Part shown: positions 30,902-38,708 of the stretch, piece after piece
How the letters are laid out: the number at the start of each line of letters is the position of its first letter
Position numbering within the stretch: position 1 is the stretch's first letter
From: an uncultured Eubacteriales bacterium
GTDB lineage: Bacteria > Bacillota > Clostridia > Oscillospirales > CAG-272
Length of the DNA stretch: 64,000 nt
Direction: 5' to 3'
Assembly: GCA_900544985.1 (NCBI GenBank)
Contig: UQXK01000003.1
Span: 7,006-71,005 of the forward strand
Program-made: the position numbers and the translations under genes
The notes under the pieces: model-generated
Seen by the model: the letters and a program-made list of their open reading frames with translations, nothing else
The model's database searches: none
What the model was told of the DNA's origin: nothing

Positions 30902-30960
30902 TTAAATTAGATGTTCATCTAATTTAATTAAATTATACTTCAATAATTATAAAATGTCAA
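30902..30960 (-). promoter_or_regulatory. Promoter and 26-bp palindromic operator of the ArsR operon
   Basis: On the minus strand TTGACA (30955-30960), 17 nt, TATAAT (30932-30937) form an ideal promoter. The palindrome TTAAATTAGATG-TT-CATCTAATTTAA (30902-30927) covers the expected transcription start, the usual place for repressor binding. Confidence 0.8.
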
Positions 30961-31106
30961 TAGTTTTTTGATTTTACAAATATTGAAAAATGATATGGTC
31001 ATAGCAAATATGCGCCGATGTCATAATTTATTTAATACAAAAATCATTTCTGATGTAAGAGGGAACATTATTTTCCAAAATATTTGTTGTCAAATATAAA
31101 AATCAC

Positions 31107-31136
31107 TTGACAATGAAGTGTGTTGTGTGGTAGAAT
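31107..31136 (+). promoter_or_regulatory. Promoter of tRNA-Ser(GCU)
   Basis: TTGACA (31107-31112), 18 nt, TAGAAT (31131-31136), 38 nt before the tRNA 5' end. Confidence 0.7.
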
Positions 31137-31174
31137 AAATAAGCGCTCAAAAACCAAATAATATTTTTTAATTC

Positions 31175-31268
31175 GGAGAAGTACTCAAGAGGCCGAAGAG
31201 GCGCCCCTGCTAAGGGTGTAGGTCGGGTTATTTCCGGCGCGAGAGTTCAAATCTCTCCTTCTCCGCCA
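31175..31268 (+). tRNA. tRNA-Ser (anticodon GCU)
   Basis: Acceptor stem GGAGAAG/CTTCTCC, anticodon arm CCCCT-GCT-AAGGG with GCU in the loop, long variable arm (class II), GAGTTCAAATC T arm and encoded CCA. It reads AGC/AGU. It lies in the accessory stretch but no duplicate of its 3' end was seen, so it is not shown to be an att site here. Confidence 0.95.
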
Positions 31269-31273
31269 GATCT

Positions 31274-31310
31274 GCGGTCGGCAATTCGTGATGATTTGCC
31301 GACCGCTTTT
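31274..31310 (+). terminator. Terminator behind tRNA-Ser(GCU)
   Basis: GCGGTCGGCAA (31274-31284) pairs with TTGCCGACCGC (31296-31306), followed by TTTT. Confidence 0.9.
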
Positions 31311-31373
31311 CGATAATCGTCTTCTTTGACAATTGCAGTAAATTGCAGGCAACATACATTTAGGGGAAGTATA

Positions 31374-31817
31374 ATGAATGAATTTCTTGAATGGCTAAAA
31401 GAGAACAAAATCAGCATGAACGGTAAATATAAAGGAAAACGCTGGGGTTCTATCAGCAAATCGGAAGACGGGGACTGGCATATTCGTATATGCGTTCAAT
31501 ATGATGAATATTTGGAACCCGTTTTATCGAATGAATCTGTTGCAATGCAAGAACTTGTCAAAAGGCGTACAGGTCATGATGGATGTGGCAGGTGTATAGA
31601 CGGTAAATGTGCTTTTACCGGTTTTGATTTAGTAAATCCGAATAAAGAGCAAATTGAGTTAGCGAAAAGACTAATAAAATTTAGAATTTATGCTATTAAA
31701 GACGGCAGAATCCCGAAATGCAGTTATATAAAAATATCGAAACGTGGGGAAGCAATCGAACCATGTGCGGTGTGCAAGGTATGTGATCCTAAATGCAAAG
31801 CTATGAAAAGATATTGA
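31374..31817 (+). CDS. Hypothetical Cys-rich cytoplasmic protein
   Basis: 147 residues from the ATG at 31374 (GGGGAAG upstream). No signal peptide. Six to eight Cys in two groups, CGRCIDGKCAF (about 85-95) and CAVCKVCDPKC (about 132-142), suggest a metal or Fe-S site. The N-terminal part (NEFLEWLKENKISMNGKYKG) is helical and basic. No family recognised. It stands alone between the tRNA terminator and a 310-nt gap. Confidence 0.65.
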   Translation: MNEFLEWLKENKISMNGKYKGKRWGSISKSEDGDWHIRICVQYDEYLEPVLSNESVAMQELVKRRTGHDGCGRCIDGKCAFTGFDLVNPNKEQIELAKRLIKFRIYAIKDGRIPKCSYIKISKRGEAIEPCAVCKVCDPKCKAMKRY

Positions 31818-32126
31818 TATTGGAATGAATACAATAAGCATACTGAAAATTGCGAGAGTCGAGTCTACTACAAAAAACGGCAGGTTGGAAACATCACGGG
31901 TCAATAGATTATGAAAGAGGCTTTTAGTTCGCAATATAATTCTGTGAAGCTATCAGTACAAGACAACAACATCAGAGGATATTCTTTCCGGTGTAATCTT
32001 GGATTTAAGGTAACCCAAAAATGCGATTGTGATAATTTTTGTAATTTGTCAATGGATTTAAAAAAAGACACTTGAAACACTAAATGTGCGCGCATTGTGG
32101 CAAAATGTATCGAAAGAGGTAAAAAT
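31818..32126 (+). other. Gap with a doubtful 54-residue frame
   Basis: A frame from an ATG at 31911 to a TGA at 32073-32075 encodes 54 residues with CDCDNFC, but no ribosome site precedes it and it may be the end of a decayed gene. No promoter or terminator of good quality was found in the rest. Confidence 0.3.
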
Positions 32127-32438
32127 ATGGTCGGAAAATATAATGTAATAACTCTTTGCGGAAGCACGAAATTCAAAGATGATTTTATAAGGGAGCAAAA
32201 GAGGCTGACTCTCGAAGGGAACATCGTCATATCTGTCGGTTTATTCGGACATTCGGGCGATGATGAAGTTTGGACGGACAATGTAAAAGAAATGCTCGAT
32301 GATATGCATAAAAGAAAGATCGATATGGCTGACGAAATTTTTGTTATAAACAAAGGTGGATATATCGGTTCAAGCACTAAGTCCGAAATCGAATATGCCA
32401 CAAAGACCGGAAAAAAAGTGAATTATATGGAAAAATAA
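32127..32438 (+). CDS. Small Rossmann-like protein, deoxyribosyltransferase-like
   Basis: 103 residues from the ATG at 32127 (AAAGAGGT upstream). N-terminal VITLCGSTKFKDDFIREQKR, then DEIFVINKGGYIGSSTKSEIEYA. This GSTRF-like opening and the GxxGxSTxxEI-like loop near the end resemble the nucleoside 2-deoxyribosyltransferase/DUF4406 superfamily, which splits or moves the N-glycosidic bond of nucleosides. A catalytic Glu could be the one in SEIEYA. Often found on mobile elements. The function is a family-level guess. Confidence 0.65.
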   Translation: MVGKYNVITLCGSTKFKDDFIREQKRLTLEGNIVISVGLFGHSGDDEVWTDNVKEMLDDMHKRKIDMADEIFVINKGGYIGSSTKSEIEYATKTGKKVNYMEK

Positions 32439-32604
32439 ATATTCATGTGTGATTGACAGAAGAGTATCCAGTTTTTATATGAAAACAGACGAAAATATCA
32501 CTTAAAAAGTATATTTTTGCCCCAAAGCAACAGAATGTTTCTCGACTATGCATGTCACTTGTGGTATAGTTGTTTTAGAAATCAGACTGAATAGGAGCAT
32601 AACT

Positions 32605-32985
32605 ATGGTTGGTAAAAATATAAAATTTTTCAGAGAGAAGAAAGATATTACTCAATCGGAATTGGCAGACAAACTTTGTGTTACCCGTCAAGCAGTTTCA
32701 AATTGGGAAAACGGAAAGACCGAACCGGATATTGAAATGTTAAATAAGATCGCATCTGTTCTGGAAATTTCCATAGAAGAATTGATATACGGGTTTAAAA
32801 GAGAAACAAAGATTATCAATACCAAAAACGTCACCGAAAATATAACAAAGGGTGTGTCCTTTGGAGCGGTACTTGCCATGGTAATTTCTTATGTCAAGTG
32901 GCAGTCTATCGGCTGGGCGGTTTTGCACGGACTATTGAATTGGGTATATGTTATCTATTATGTTATTAAATACGGATGGAGCTGA
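32605..32985 (+). CDS. XRE-family regulator with C-terminal membrane segments
   Basis: 126 residues from the ATG at 32605 (TAGGAGC upstream). Residues 4-60 are a clear XRE HTH (IKFFREKKDITQSELADKLC, TRQAVSNWENGKTEPDIEML). After a linker, the last ~40 residues are hydrophobic (VSFGAVLAMVISYVKW, AVLHGLLNWVYVIYYVIKYG) and probably insert in the membrane, giving a membrane-tethered regulator. Target unknown. The downstream 150 nt hold a gene fragment. Confidence 0.75.
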   Translation: MVGKNIKFFREKKDITQSELADKLCVTRQAVSNWENGKTEPDIEMLNKIASVLEISIEELIYGFKRETKIINTKNVTENITKGVSFGAVLAMVISYVKWQSIGWAVLHGLLNWVYVIYYVIKYGWS

Positions 32986-32992
32986 TAATATT

Positions 32993-33130
32993 TGTGCGAG
33001 TGACTCGGAACATTATTCGGGATTTCGTCTTGCCGAAGCTCCCGAGCTTGTAGTGACATATTGGTTCCATGATGATAAGAGAAAGCAGCGTTACCGCGAG
33101 CTGTGGATTCCCGTGATCAAGAATGAATAA
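32993..33130 (+). pseudogene. C-terminal gene fragment, unrecognised
   Basis: A ~45-codon open stretch reading CASDSEHYSGFRLAEAPELV and then WFHDDKRKQRYRELWIPVI ends at the TAA at 33128-33130. It has protein-like composition but no start or ribosome site, and overlaps nothing, so it is probably the tail of a truncated gene. Family unknown. Confidence 0.35.
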
Positions 33131-33207
33131 TAAATAGTTAAATAATATAGGTATACCGTTTTCAGGCGGATATGTTTGATTATGCTTAATCATCAATATA
33201 CTCTCTC

Positions 33208-33238
33208 CGATTTCAAGCAATGGTTGAAATCGTTTTTT
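33208..33238 (+). terminator. Intrinsic terminator
   Basis: CGATTTCAA/TTGAAATCG with a 7-nt loop, then T6. Confidence 0.85.
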
Positions 33239-33338
33239 CAACTATTGCTTGCTTAAAAATAAAGGCTGTTTATGCTAAAATAAAATCGGTTCGGCACCGT
33301 AACAAATTTATAAAAGATAAAATATAACGGAGGGAAAA

Positions 33339-34190
33339 ATGTTTGACATGAATCAAGTGGGAGCTAATATCTGTAAATTCAGAAAATCTATCGGTATTAC
33401 ACAAATGGATCTTGCCGATAAATTGGGTATCAGTTTTCAGGCGGTCTCTAATTGGGAGCGCGGAATAAGTATGCCCGATATATCGAAATTGAATGAATTG
33501 TCCGTTCTTTTCGATATATCAATAGATGAAATATTGGGTAATGAAAGAGCTTGTACGGTAGTAAAAAATTTATTGAATGATAAACCGACCGATGATATCA
33601 GTATAGAAGAAATAAGCGAAATCGCTCCGATACTACATGAAGATGAGGTCGAATCTCTTATAGAAGATAAAGACGGTATAAGTATAGAGGAAATTTCTAA
33701 GCTGGCTCCGTTTTTAAGTCAGGAATATATCGATAAAATAGCAAAAGAAATATTAAAAGAAAATGGAACTTTAAAATCCTGTAATTCTCTTCTTGCTTTT
33801 GTAAGCAGTGAGATAATAGACGAAGCGGCTTCGGAAATCTTTAAGAGGACGGGAGAGGTTGGTGAATTACAACATCTTGCTCCTTTTATGAGCCAAAAGC
33901 TTATCTGGGAAATTTCCGACATTTCGTATAAGACGAAAAATATCGCGTCTCTTGCTCCGATAGCTCCGTTTATCGACGAGGAAAAAATGAATGAATATGC
34001 TTTAACGGATTACTCTGTGAACGGAATAAATTCTCTTGTCCCGGTAGCGCCGTTTATATCTTCCGATCTGCTTAACAGGCTGACAAAAGAAACAATTGAA
34101 AAAAAGGGTCTTATCGGAATAGTACCGATCATGCCGTTTATTTCGCATAAAATCGTAGAGGATTATATCGATAAGGAAGGTATTAAGTAA
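33339..34190 (+). CDS. XRE HTH protein with seven ~28-residue LAPF repeats
   Basis: 283 residues. N-terminal XRE HTH (7-61: ICKFRKSIGITQMDLADKLG, FQAVSNWERG) followed by a helical repeat array. A short motif of the form [LIV]-A-P-[FI]-[LIM]-[SD] recurs at about 95, 122, 151 (LLAFV), 180, 208, 236 and 263 (IMPFI), with a 27-29 residue period and acidic/hydrophobic helices between. This looks like a curved helical-repeat (solenoid) sensor or binding domain on a DNA-binding head. No named family recognised. ACGGAGGGAAA precedes the ATG. It is a single gene with its own terminator. Confidence 0.8.
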   Translation: MFDMNQVGANICKFRKSIGITQMDLADKLGISFQAVSNWERGISMPDISKLNELSVLFDISIDEILGNERACTVVKNLLNDKPTDDISIEEISEIAPILHEDEVESLIEDKDGISIEEISKLAPFLSQEYIDKIAKEILKENGTLKSCNSLLAFVSSEIIDEAASEIFKRTGEVGELQHLAPFMSQKLIWEISDISYKTKNIASLAPIAPFIDEEKMNEYALTDYSVNGINSLVPVAPFISSDLLNRLTKETIEKKGLIGIVPIMPFISHKIVEDYIDKEGIK

Positions 34191-34278
34191 CAGAATCAAA
34201 AACAAGATTTTATGTGTATTTTCCATGTTGCTTATCGATGTGAGGATACGAATATTCTTTCTGAAATAAGAAACGGCA

Positions 34279-34313
34279 AAAACCCCGTGCAAAATATATT
34301 TGCACGGGGTTTT
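34279..34313. terminator. Bidirectional terminator between convergent genes
   Basis: AAAACCCCGTGCAAA/TTTGCACGGGGTTTT serves the LAPF-repeat gene (plus) and the HIT gene (minus). Confidence 0.9.
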
Positions 34314-34394
34314 ACAAATCTTGCGGTTTTGAATCGGCAAAAGACGCAAGCCCGATGTTTATTACCGAATTATGGACCTGATATTGTAAACTGT

Positions 34395-34736
34395 TCAAGC
34401 CATCTTTTCGGAGAGCTTTTCTCCGCCGAGTATATGGAAGTGCAGATGTTTTATCGATTGGCAGGCGTCGTCTCCGCAGTTGGAGATAACACGGTATCCG
34501 TTTTTGATTCCTGCGGACGCGGCTATCTGCGGAATTTTTTCGAATATATATGCCACAACGGAGGAATTATCGCACGTTATTTCATCCACCGAAGAAATGT
34601 GTGTTTTCGGTATCACGAGAATGTGAACGGGCGCTTGCGGATTTATATCGTAAAAGGCGAGTATTCTGTCGTCTTCATACGCTTTTTTTGACGGGATATC
34701 TCCCGATATTATTTTACAGAAAAGACAGTTTTCCAT
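34395..34736 (-). CDS. HIT family protein (Hint-type nucleotide hydrolase)
   Basis: 113 residues. N-terminal CLFCKIISGDIPSKK, central PVHILVIPKTHIS and the C-terminal histidine triad HLHFHILGGEK (about 96-106). Hint-branch enzymes hydrolyse AMP-lysine, adenosine phosphoramidate or similar nucleotides with the middle His as nucleophile. GGAGAAAAA precedes the ATG. Single gene in the minus-strand group with mscL and alaS. Confidence 0.93.
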   Translation of the reverse strand: MENCLFCKIISGDIPSKKAYEDDRILAFYDINPQAPVHILVIPKTHISSVDEITCDNSSVVAYIFEKIPQIAASAGIKNGYRVISNCGDDACQSIKHLHFHILGGEKLSEKMA

Positions 34737-34881
34737 GTTATTTTTCTCCTTATATATATTGGTAAGATTTTATTTCTCGGATAATGAAGTTCTGCTTTAT
34801 TCGGCGACGGTAAAAGTTTTTTGTTTTCTATCGGCGAAAACAAACCTCTGTATTTAATGGATAAGAGACTGTAATTTAATG

Positions 34882-34913
34882 AATAAAACGGGAGAGTGCT
34901 CTCCCGTTTTATT
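34882..34913. terminator. Terminator behind mscL
   Basis: AATAAAACGGGAGA/TCTCCCGTTTTATT with a GTGC loop is symmetric and works on both strands; mscL ends at 34928. Confidence 0.9.
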
Positions 34914-34927
34914 TTTATGTGTATGAA

Positions 34928-35494
34928 TTATTTATTTGCGGAAAGAGAATCGCGGATCTCTTTGAGAAGTGCGACTGTTTCAATCTCGCGTTCCTTTGCG
35001 GCTGCTTTTTCTGCTTCCGCTGCAAGGCGGGCTTCTTCTGCGGCTTTCTTTTCAGCTTCTTCTTTTGCTTTTGCTTCTGCCGCCGCTTTTTCTTCGGCTT
35101 CGATCTCTTCTTTGGATTTAGAAAGTTCTTTTGCTTTATTTGCGGCTTTTGTGAATATTCTTATAACCAAGAACAGCACGAATGCGATTATAAGGAAATC
35201 TATTATGGATTGCACGAACGAGCCCCATGCGAAAGAAACTTCTGCAACTGTGACATTGCCTTCCGCGTCAAGCACTTCGGGACGGATGATCCATTTTAAT
35301 TCGGTAAGATCGGCGCCGTCTGTGAGCAGGGCTATGAGCGGGGAGAGGAATGCAGATGTGAATTTCGTAACGATATCCTTAAACGCCGATGCGACGACAA
35401 CCCCGATTGCCATGTCGACAACGTTTCCTCTGCTGATAAACGCCTTAAAGTCTTGCCAGAAACTTGATTTCTTTTTGTCTTTGTTTTTCTTCAT
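34928..35494 (-). CDS. mscL: Large-conductance mechanosensitive channel MscL with long C-terminal tail
   Basis: 188 residues from the ATG at 35494 (AAAGGAC upstream; the longer frame has no ribosome site). N-terminal amphipathic region and TM1 with the MscL signature (FKAFISRGNVVDMAIGVVVA), periplasmic loop, TM2 (SIIDFLIIAFVLFLVIRIF), then a ~75-residue Ala/Glu/Lys-rich tail (EEKAAAEAKAKEEAEKKAAE). The channel opens on membrane tension to release osmolytes at hypo-osmotic shock. Ordinary MscL is 120-150 residues; the extra cytoplasmic coiled coil here is unusually long and probably strengthens the pentameric C-terminal bundle. Confidence 0.93.
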   Translation of the reverse strand: MKKNKDKKKSSFWQDFKAFISRGNVVDMAIGVVVASAFKDIVTKFTSAFLSPLIALLTDGADLTELKWIIRPEVLDAEGNVTVAEVSFAWGSFVQSIIDFLIIAFVLFLVIRIFTKAANKAKELSKSKEEIEAEEKAAAEAKAKEEAEKKAAEEARLAAEAEKAAAKEREIETVALLKEIRDSLSANK

Positions 35495-35672
35495 GGTTTT
35501 AGTCCTTTCATAAAAATATATTTTTACCGCAAAGCGGTTTTTGACAGTGATTTTTGATATAAAGAACGGTTTCAAATACGTTTGCAGTATTTAAAAAATT
35601 CAGCCGTTTTAAATCGATTTATAGGAAAAAGTTTTTCGGGCGGCGGATATATACCGTTCGCCCGGGAAAATC

Positions 35673-38309
35673 TTATTTCTGCATTTCGCTTACTATATTA
35701 TTAAGAGCAGAGAGAGCTTCTGCGAGCTTTTCGGGATTCTTTGCTCCGGCAGTGGCGCTGTCGGGCTTGCCGCCGCCGCCACCTCCTACGATAGCGGAGA
35801 GTTTTTTGAGCACTGCGGGCGCCGTTACGCCTTTTTTAACTGCGTTTTTGCCGCAAACGCAACAGAGCGTCAGCTTGCCGTCGGAATTGGAGCAGAGAAG
35901 CGCGACCGTATTGTCGTTTTCCGCTTTTATCTCGTCGCCGAGCGTGCGGAGCGTATTTACGGGCATATCGCTTACCATGCTTACGACGTTAAGCTCGCCG
36001 CAGACGGAAGCGTTTTCGAGCGATTTCGCAAGATTTGATTTTGCTATCTTTACATTAGCCTCTTCAAGCGCGCGCTTTGTCTCTTTGAGTTCCGTTTCGA
36101 GGTTTGCTATCTTTGAGGGGATATCGTTTTCGTCGCTCGCTTTGAGAGCCGCCATTGTCTTTGAAACGATATCCGTTTTGGAGCAGAGAAGCTTGTATGC
36201 TTCAAATCCCGTTACGGCTTCTATTCTTCTGGTGCCTGCGGCAACGGAGCTTTCGGAGATTATTTTGAAAAGTCCTATTTTGCCTGTATTTGTTACGTGT
36301 GCGCCTCCGCAGAATTCGCTTGAAAAATCTCCCATGCGGACGACTCTTACGCGTGCGCCGTATTTTTCGCCGAAGAGCGCGATAGCTCCCGATTTTTTAG
36401 CGCTCTCTATGTCCATTTCATCTGCCGTGACATCAATTGCTTCGAGTATCTTTTCGTTTACGAGGAGTTCTACTTTTTTCAGCTCTTCCGGAGTTACCGC
36501 GGAAAAATGCGTGAAGTCGAATCGCGCTACGCTGTCGCTTACATATGAGCCTGCCTGCTGGATATGATCACCGAGAACGCGGCGGAGCGCTGCGTCAAGA
36601 AGGTGTGTTGCGGAATGGTTTCTGGATATAGCGGCGCGTCTTTCTTTATCGAGCTCCATTTTTACATTGTCGCCTGTCTGGAAAGAACCCGATACGGTCT
36701 CGCATATGTGGAGATAGATACCGTCTGTTTTCTTTGTGTCGACTACGCGGGCTTTTCCGTTTTCGGTGGAGATATATCCCGTGTCGCCGACCTCGCCGCC
36801 GCCTTCTCCGTAGAATACGGTTTTGTCAGTTATGATTATAAAGTTGTCTGTGCTCATATCGACGGGCTCATTCGTTTCCGCGTCGATGATTGCGAGTATC
36901 TTTGCTTCTGTTTCGTATTTTGTATATCCTTCGAAGAGCGTTTTCTTTGATTTATCGAAGAAGGAAAGAAGATCTCCGTCCCAGCCGATACCGCCGAGCT
37001 TTGCGCGTGCTTCGCGGGCGCGCTTTTTCTGCTCTGCGAGCTTTTCACCGAAGCCTTCTTCGTCGATTTCAAGACCGTTTTCTGACGCTATCTCACGCGT
37101 CAGGTCGAGCGGGAAGCCGTATGTGTCGCTGAGTTTGAATACGTCCTCTCCGGAAAGCTTTGTTTTGCCTTCTTTTTTCGCTTTTTCCATTACGTCGTCG
37201 AGAAGGGAAAGACCGTTTTCGATAGTTGCGTCAAAGCGGGCTTCCTCCATGCCGATAACTTTCTTTATATAATCGAGCTTTTCGGTGAGGATCGGGTAAG
37301 CCGTGCGGTTTTCGCCTGCTACCACTTCCGCGATGTCGGCAATGAATGCGCCTTTTATTCCGAGAAGTCTTGCGTGGCGGCAAGCGCGTCTTATAAGGCG
37401 GCGGAGAACATATCCGCGTCCCTCATTGGAGGGCATTACGCCGTCGGAAATAAGGAATGTCGAAGCGCGTGTGTGATCGGCGATAACTCGAAGGGAGATA
37501 TCGGACTTCTTATCTTCGCCGTATTTTACTTCCGCTCTGTCGCTTATTGCCTTTATGATGTTTTGAACGGTGTCGACCTCGAAAAGGTTGTTCACGCCCT
37601 GCATGATGCAGGCGATTCTTTCAAGTCCCATACCCGTATCTATATTCGGGTGGGCGAGTCTTTCGTAGTTTCCTTTGCCGTCGCTGTCGAACTGCGTGAA
37701 TACGAGATTCCAGAACTCCATAAATCTGTCGCAATCGCATCCGGGGCGGCAGGTGGGCTTTCCGCAGCCGAATTCCGGACCTCTGTCAAAGTGTATCTCG
37801 GAGTCGGGACCGCAGGGACCGGAGCCTATTTCCCAGAAGTTGTCCTCTTTTCCCAGACGTACTATTTTGTCTTCGGGAACGCCGATCTTTTTATTCCATA
37901 TGTCAAAAGCTTCGTCGTCGTTTTCATATATGGTTACCCAGAGCTTGTCCTTGGGCATTTCGAGAACTTCCGTTACGAATTCCCATGCCCAGCTTATCGC
38001 TTCCTCTTTGAAATAATCTCCGAAGGAGAAGTTTCCGAGCATTTCGAAAAACGTTCCGTGGCGGGCGGTAATTCCCACGCGCTCTATATCCGGTGTGCGT
38101 ATGCATTTCTGGCATGTTGTCATGCGGTGGCGGGGCGGCTCGCTTTCTCCCGTGAAGAACTTTTTGAGCGGCGCCATGCCGGCATTTATGAGAAGCAGGG
38201 ATTTGTCGTTTTCCGGCACAAGAGAGTAGCTCTCGTGGCGGAGGTGTCCCTTTGATTCAAAGAAAGAGAGATACTTTTCTCTCAGGTCGTTTAAAGACGT
38301 CCATTGCAT
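35673..38309 (-). CDS. alaS: Alanyl-tRNA synthetase
   Basis: 878 residues, full length. Class II catalytic domain (about 1-350; SFFESKGHLRHESYSLVPEN, motif 2/3 region), tRNA-recognition helical domain, editing domain with HSATHLLDAALR and C.GAHV (FCGGAHVTNTGKIG), and C-terminal C-Ala domain ending in a GGGGGKPDSA glycine-rich motif. Charges tRNA-Ala and clears Ser/Gly mischarging. Preceded by GAGGAC and by a 150-nt leader with its own terminator hairpin; divergent from rpoB. Confidence 0.97.
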   Translation of the reverse strand: MQWTSLNDLREKYLSFFESKGHLRHESYSLVPENDKSLLLINAGMAPLKKFFTGESEPPRHRMTTCQKCIRTPDIERVGITARHGTFFEMLGNFSFGDYFKEEAISWAWEFVTEVLEMPKDKLWVTIYENDDEAFDIWNKKIGVPEDKIVRLGKEDNFWEIGSGPCGPDSEIHFDRGPEFGCGKPTCRPGCDCDRFMEFWNLVFTQFDSDGKGNYERLAHPNIDTGMGLERIACIMQGVNNLFEVDTVQNIIKAISDRAEVKYGEDKKSDISLRVIADHTRASTFLISDGVMPSNEGRGYVLRRLIRRACRHARLLGIKGAFIADIAEVVAGENRTAYPILTEKLDYIKKVIGMEEARFDATIENGLSLLDDVMEKAKKEGKTKLSGEDVFKLSDTYGFPLDLTREIASENGLEIDEEGFGEKLAEQKKRAREARAKLGGIGWDGDLLSFFDKSKKTLFEGYTKYETEAKILAIIDAETNEPVDMSTDNFIIITDKTVFYGEGGGEVGDTGYISTENGKARVVDTKKTDGIYLHICETVSGSFQTGDNVKMELDKERRAAISRNHSATHLLDAALRRVLGDHIQQAGSYVSDSVARFDFTHFSAVTPEELKKVELLVNEKILEAIDVTADEMDIESAKKSGAIALFGEKYGARVRVVRMGDFSSEFCGGAHVTNTGKIGLFKIISESSVAAGTRRIEAVTGFEAYKLLCSKTDIVSKTMAALKASDENDIPSKIANLETELKETKRALEEANVKIAKSNLAKSLENASVCGELNVVSMVSDMPVNTLRTLGDEIKAENDNTVALLCSNSDGKLTLCCVCGKNAVKKGVTAPAVLKKLSAIVGGGGGGKPDSATAGAKNPEKLAEALSALNNIVSEMQK

Positions 38310-38354
38310 ATTTTTGTCCTCTTGATTTTTTATTTGATTTTACATCATTGTGCG

Positions 38355-38403
38355 TTTTAAAAAACAGACGGCGTTTTTTGCCGACGCGCATAAAAACGCC
38401 GTC
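38355..38403 (-). terminator. Terminator hairpin inside the alaS leader (possible attenuator)
   Basis: Read on the minus strand, GACGGCGTTTTT (38403-38392) pairs with AAAAACGCCGTC (38378-38367), followed by TGTTTTTTAAAA, 45 nt before the alaS start. The only gene that can be transcribed into it is alaS itself, which suggests attenuation. T-box landmarks (specifier loop, TGGNACCGCG) were not found. Confidence 0.6.
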
Positions 38404-38468
38404 GGTAAAAACGAAGCGGGGAATCGCTCTTCCGCTTTTTTCCTTATAAAAATAAGTTTAACGCTTTT

Positions 38469-38497
38469 ATTATATTGTTATTAGGAAAAAAAGTCAA
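38469..38497 (-). promoter_or_regulatory. Promoter of alaS
   Basis: Minus strand TTGACT (38492-38497), 17 nt, TATAAT (38469-38474); start near 38462 gives a ~150-nt leader that includes the hairpins at 38414-38437 and 38367-38403. Confidence 0.65.
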
Positions 38498-38526
38498 TAC
38501 TTATTGTCAAATGCGGAAAAAATTGC

Positions 38527-38555
38527 TTGACACAGTCAAAATGTTGTGATATAAT
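38527..38555 (+). promoter_or_regulatory. Promoter of rpoBC
   Basis: TTGACA (38527-38532), 17 nt, TATAAT (38550-38555). The ~145-nt leader contains stems TTTTTTCGGA/TCCGGAAAAA (about 38589-38614) and CCGTCGGCG/CGCCGTCGG (38647-38669); the latter could pause or terminate RNA polymerase. Confidence 0.8.
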
Positions 38556-38708
38556 TTCATACTGCATTATAATTGCTTGTAGTGGCGGCTTTTTTCGGAG
38601 CATATTCCGGAAAAAGGCACGGATTCAGGCTTTTGAATACAATTTTCCGTCGGCGAAGAGCGCCGTCGGACACGGGAACTCACTTAAAAATCGAATGGAG
38701 TGATTGTA

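Noticed and set aside
31175..31268. tRNA-Ser(GCU) as integration site of a genomic island at 28-34 kb
   Set aside because: No second copy of its 3' end and no integrase gene were found in that stretch.
29345..34190. Remnant of a tailed prophage because of the holin-like gene
   Set aside because: No endolysin, capsid, terminase or tail genes occur nearby; the holin-like gene is isolated.
38310..38462. T-box riboswitch before alaS
   Set aside because: No specifier loop or TGGNACCGCG box was found in the ~150-nt leader.
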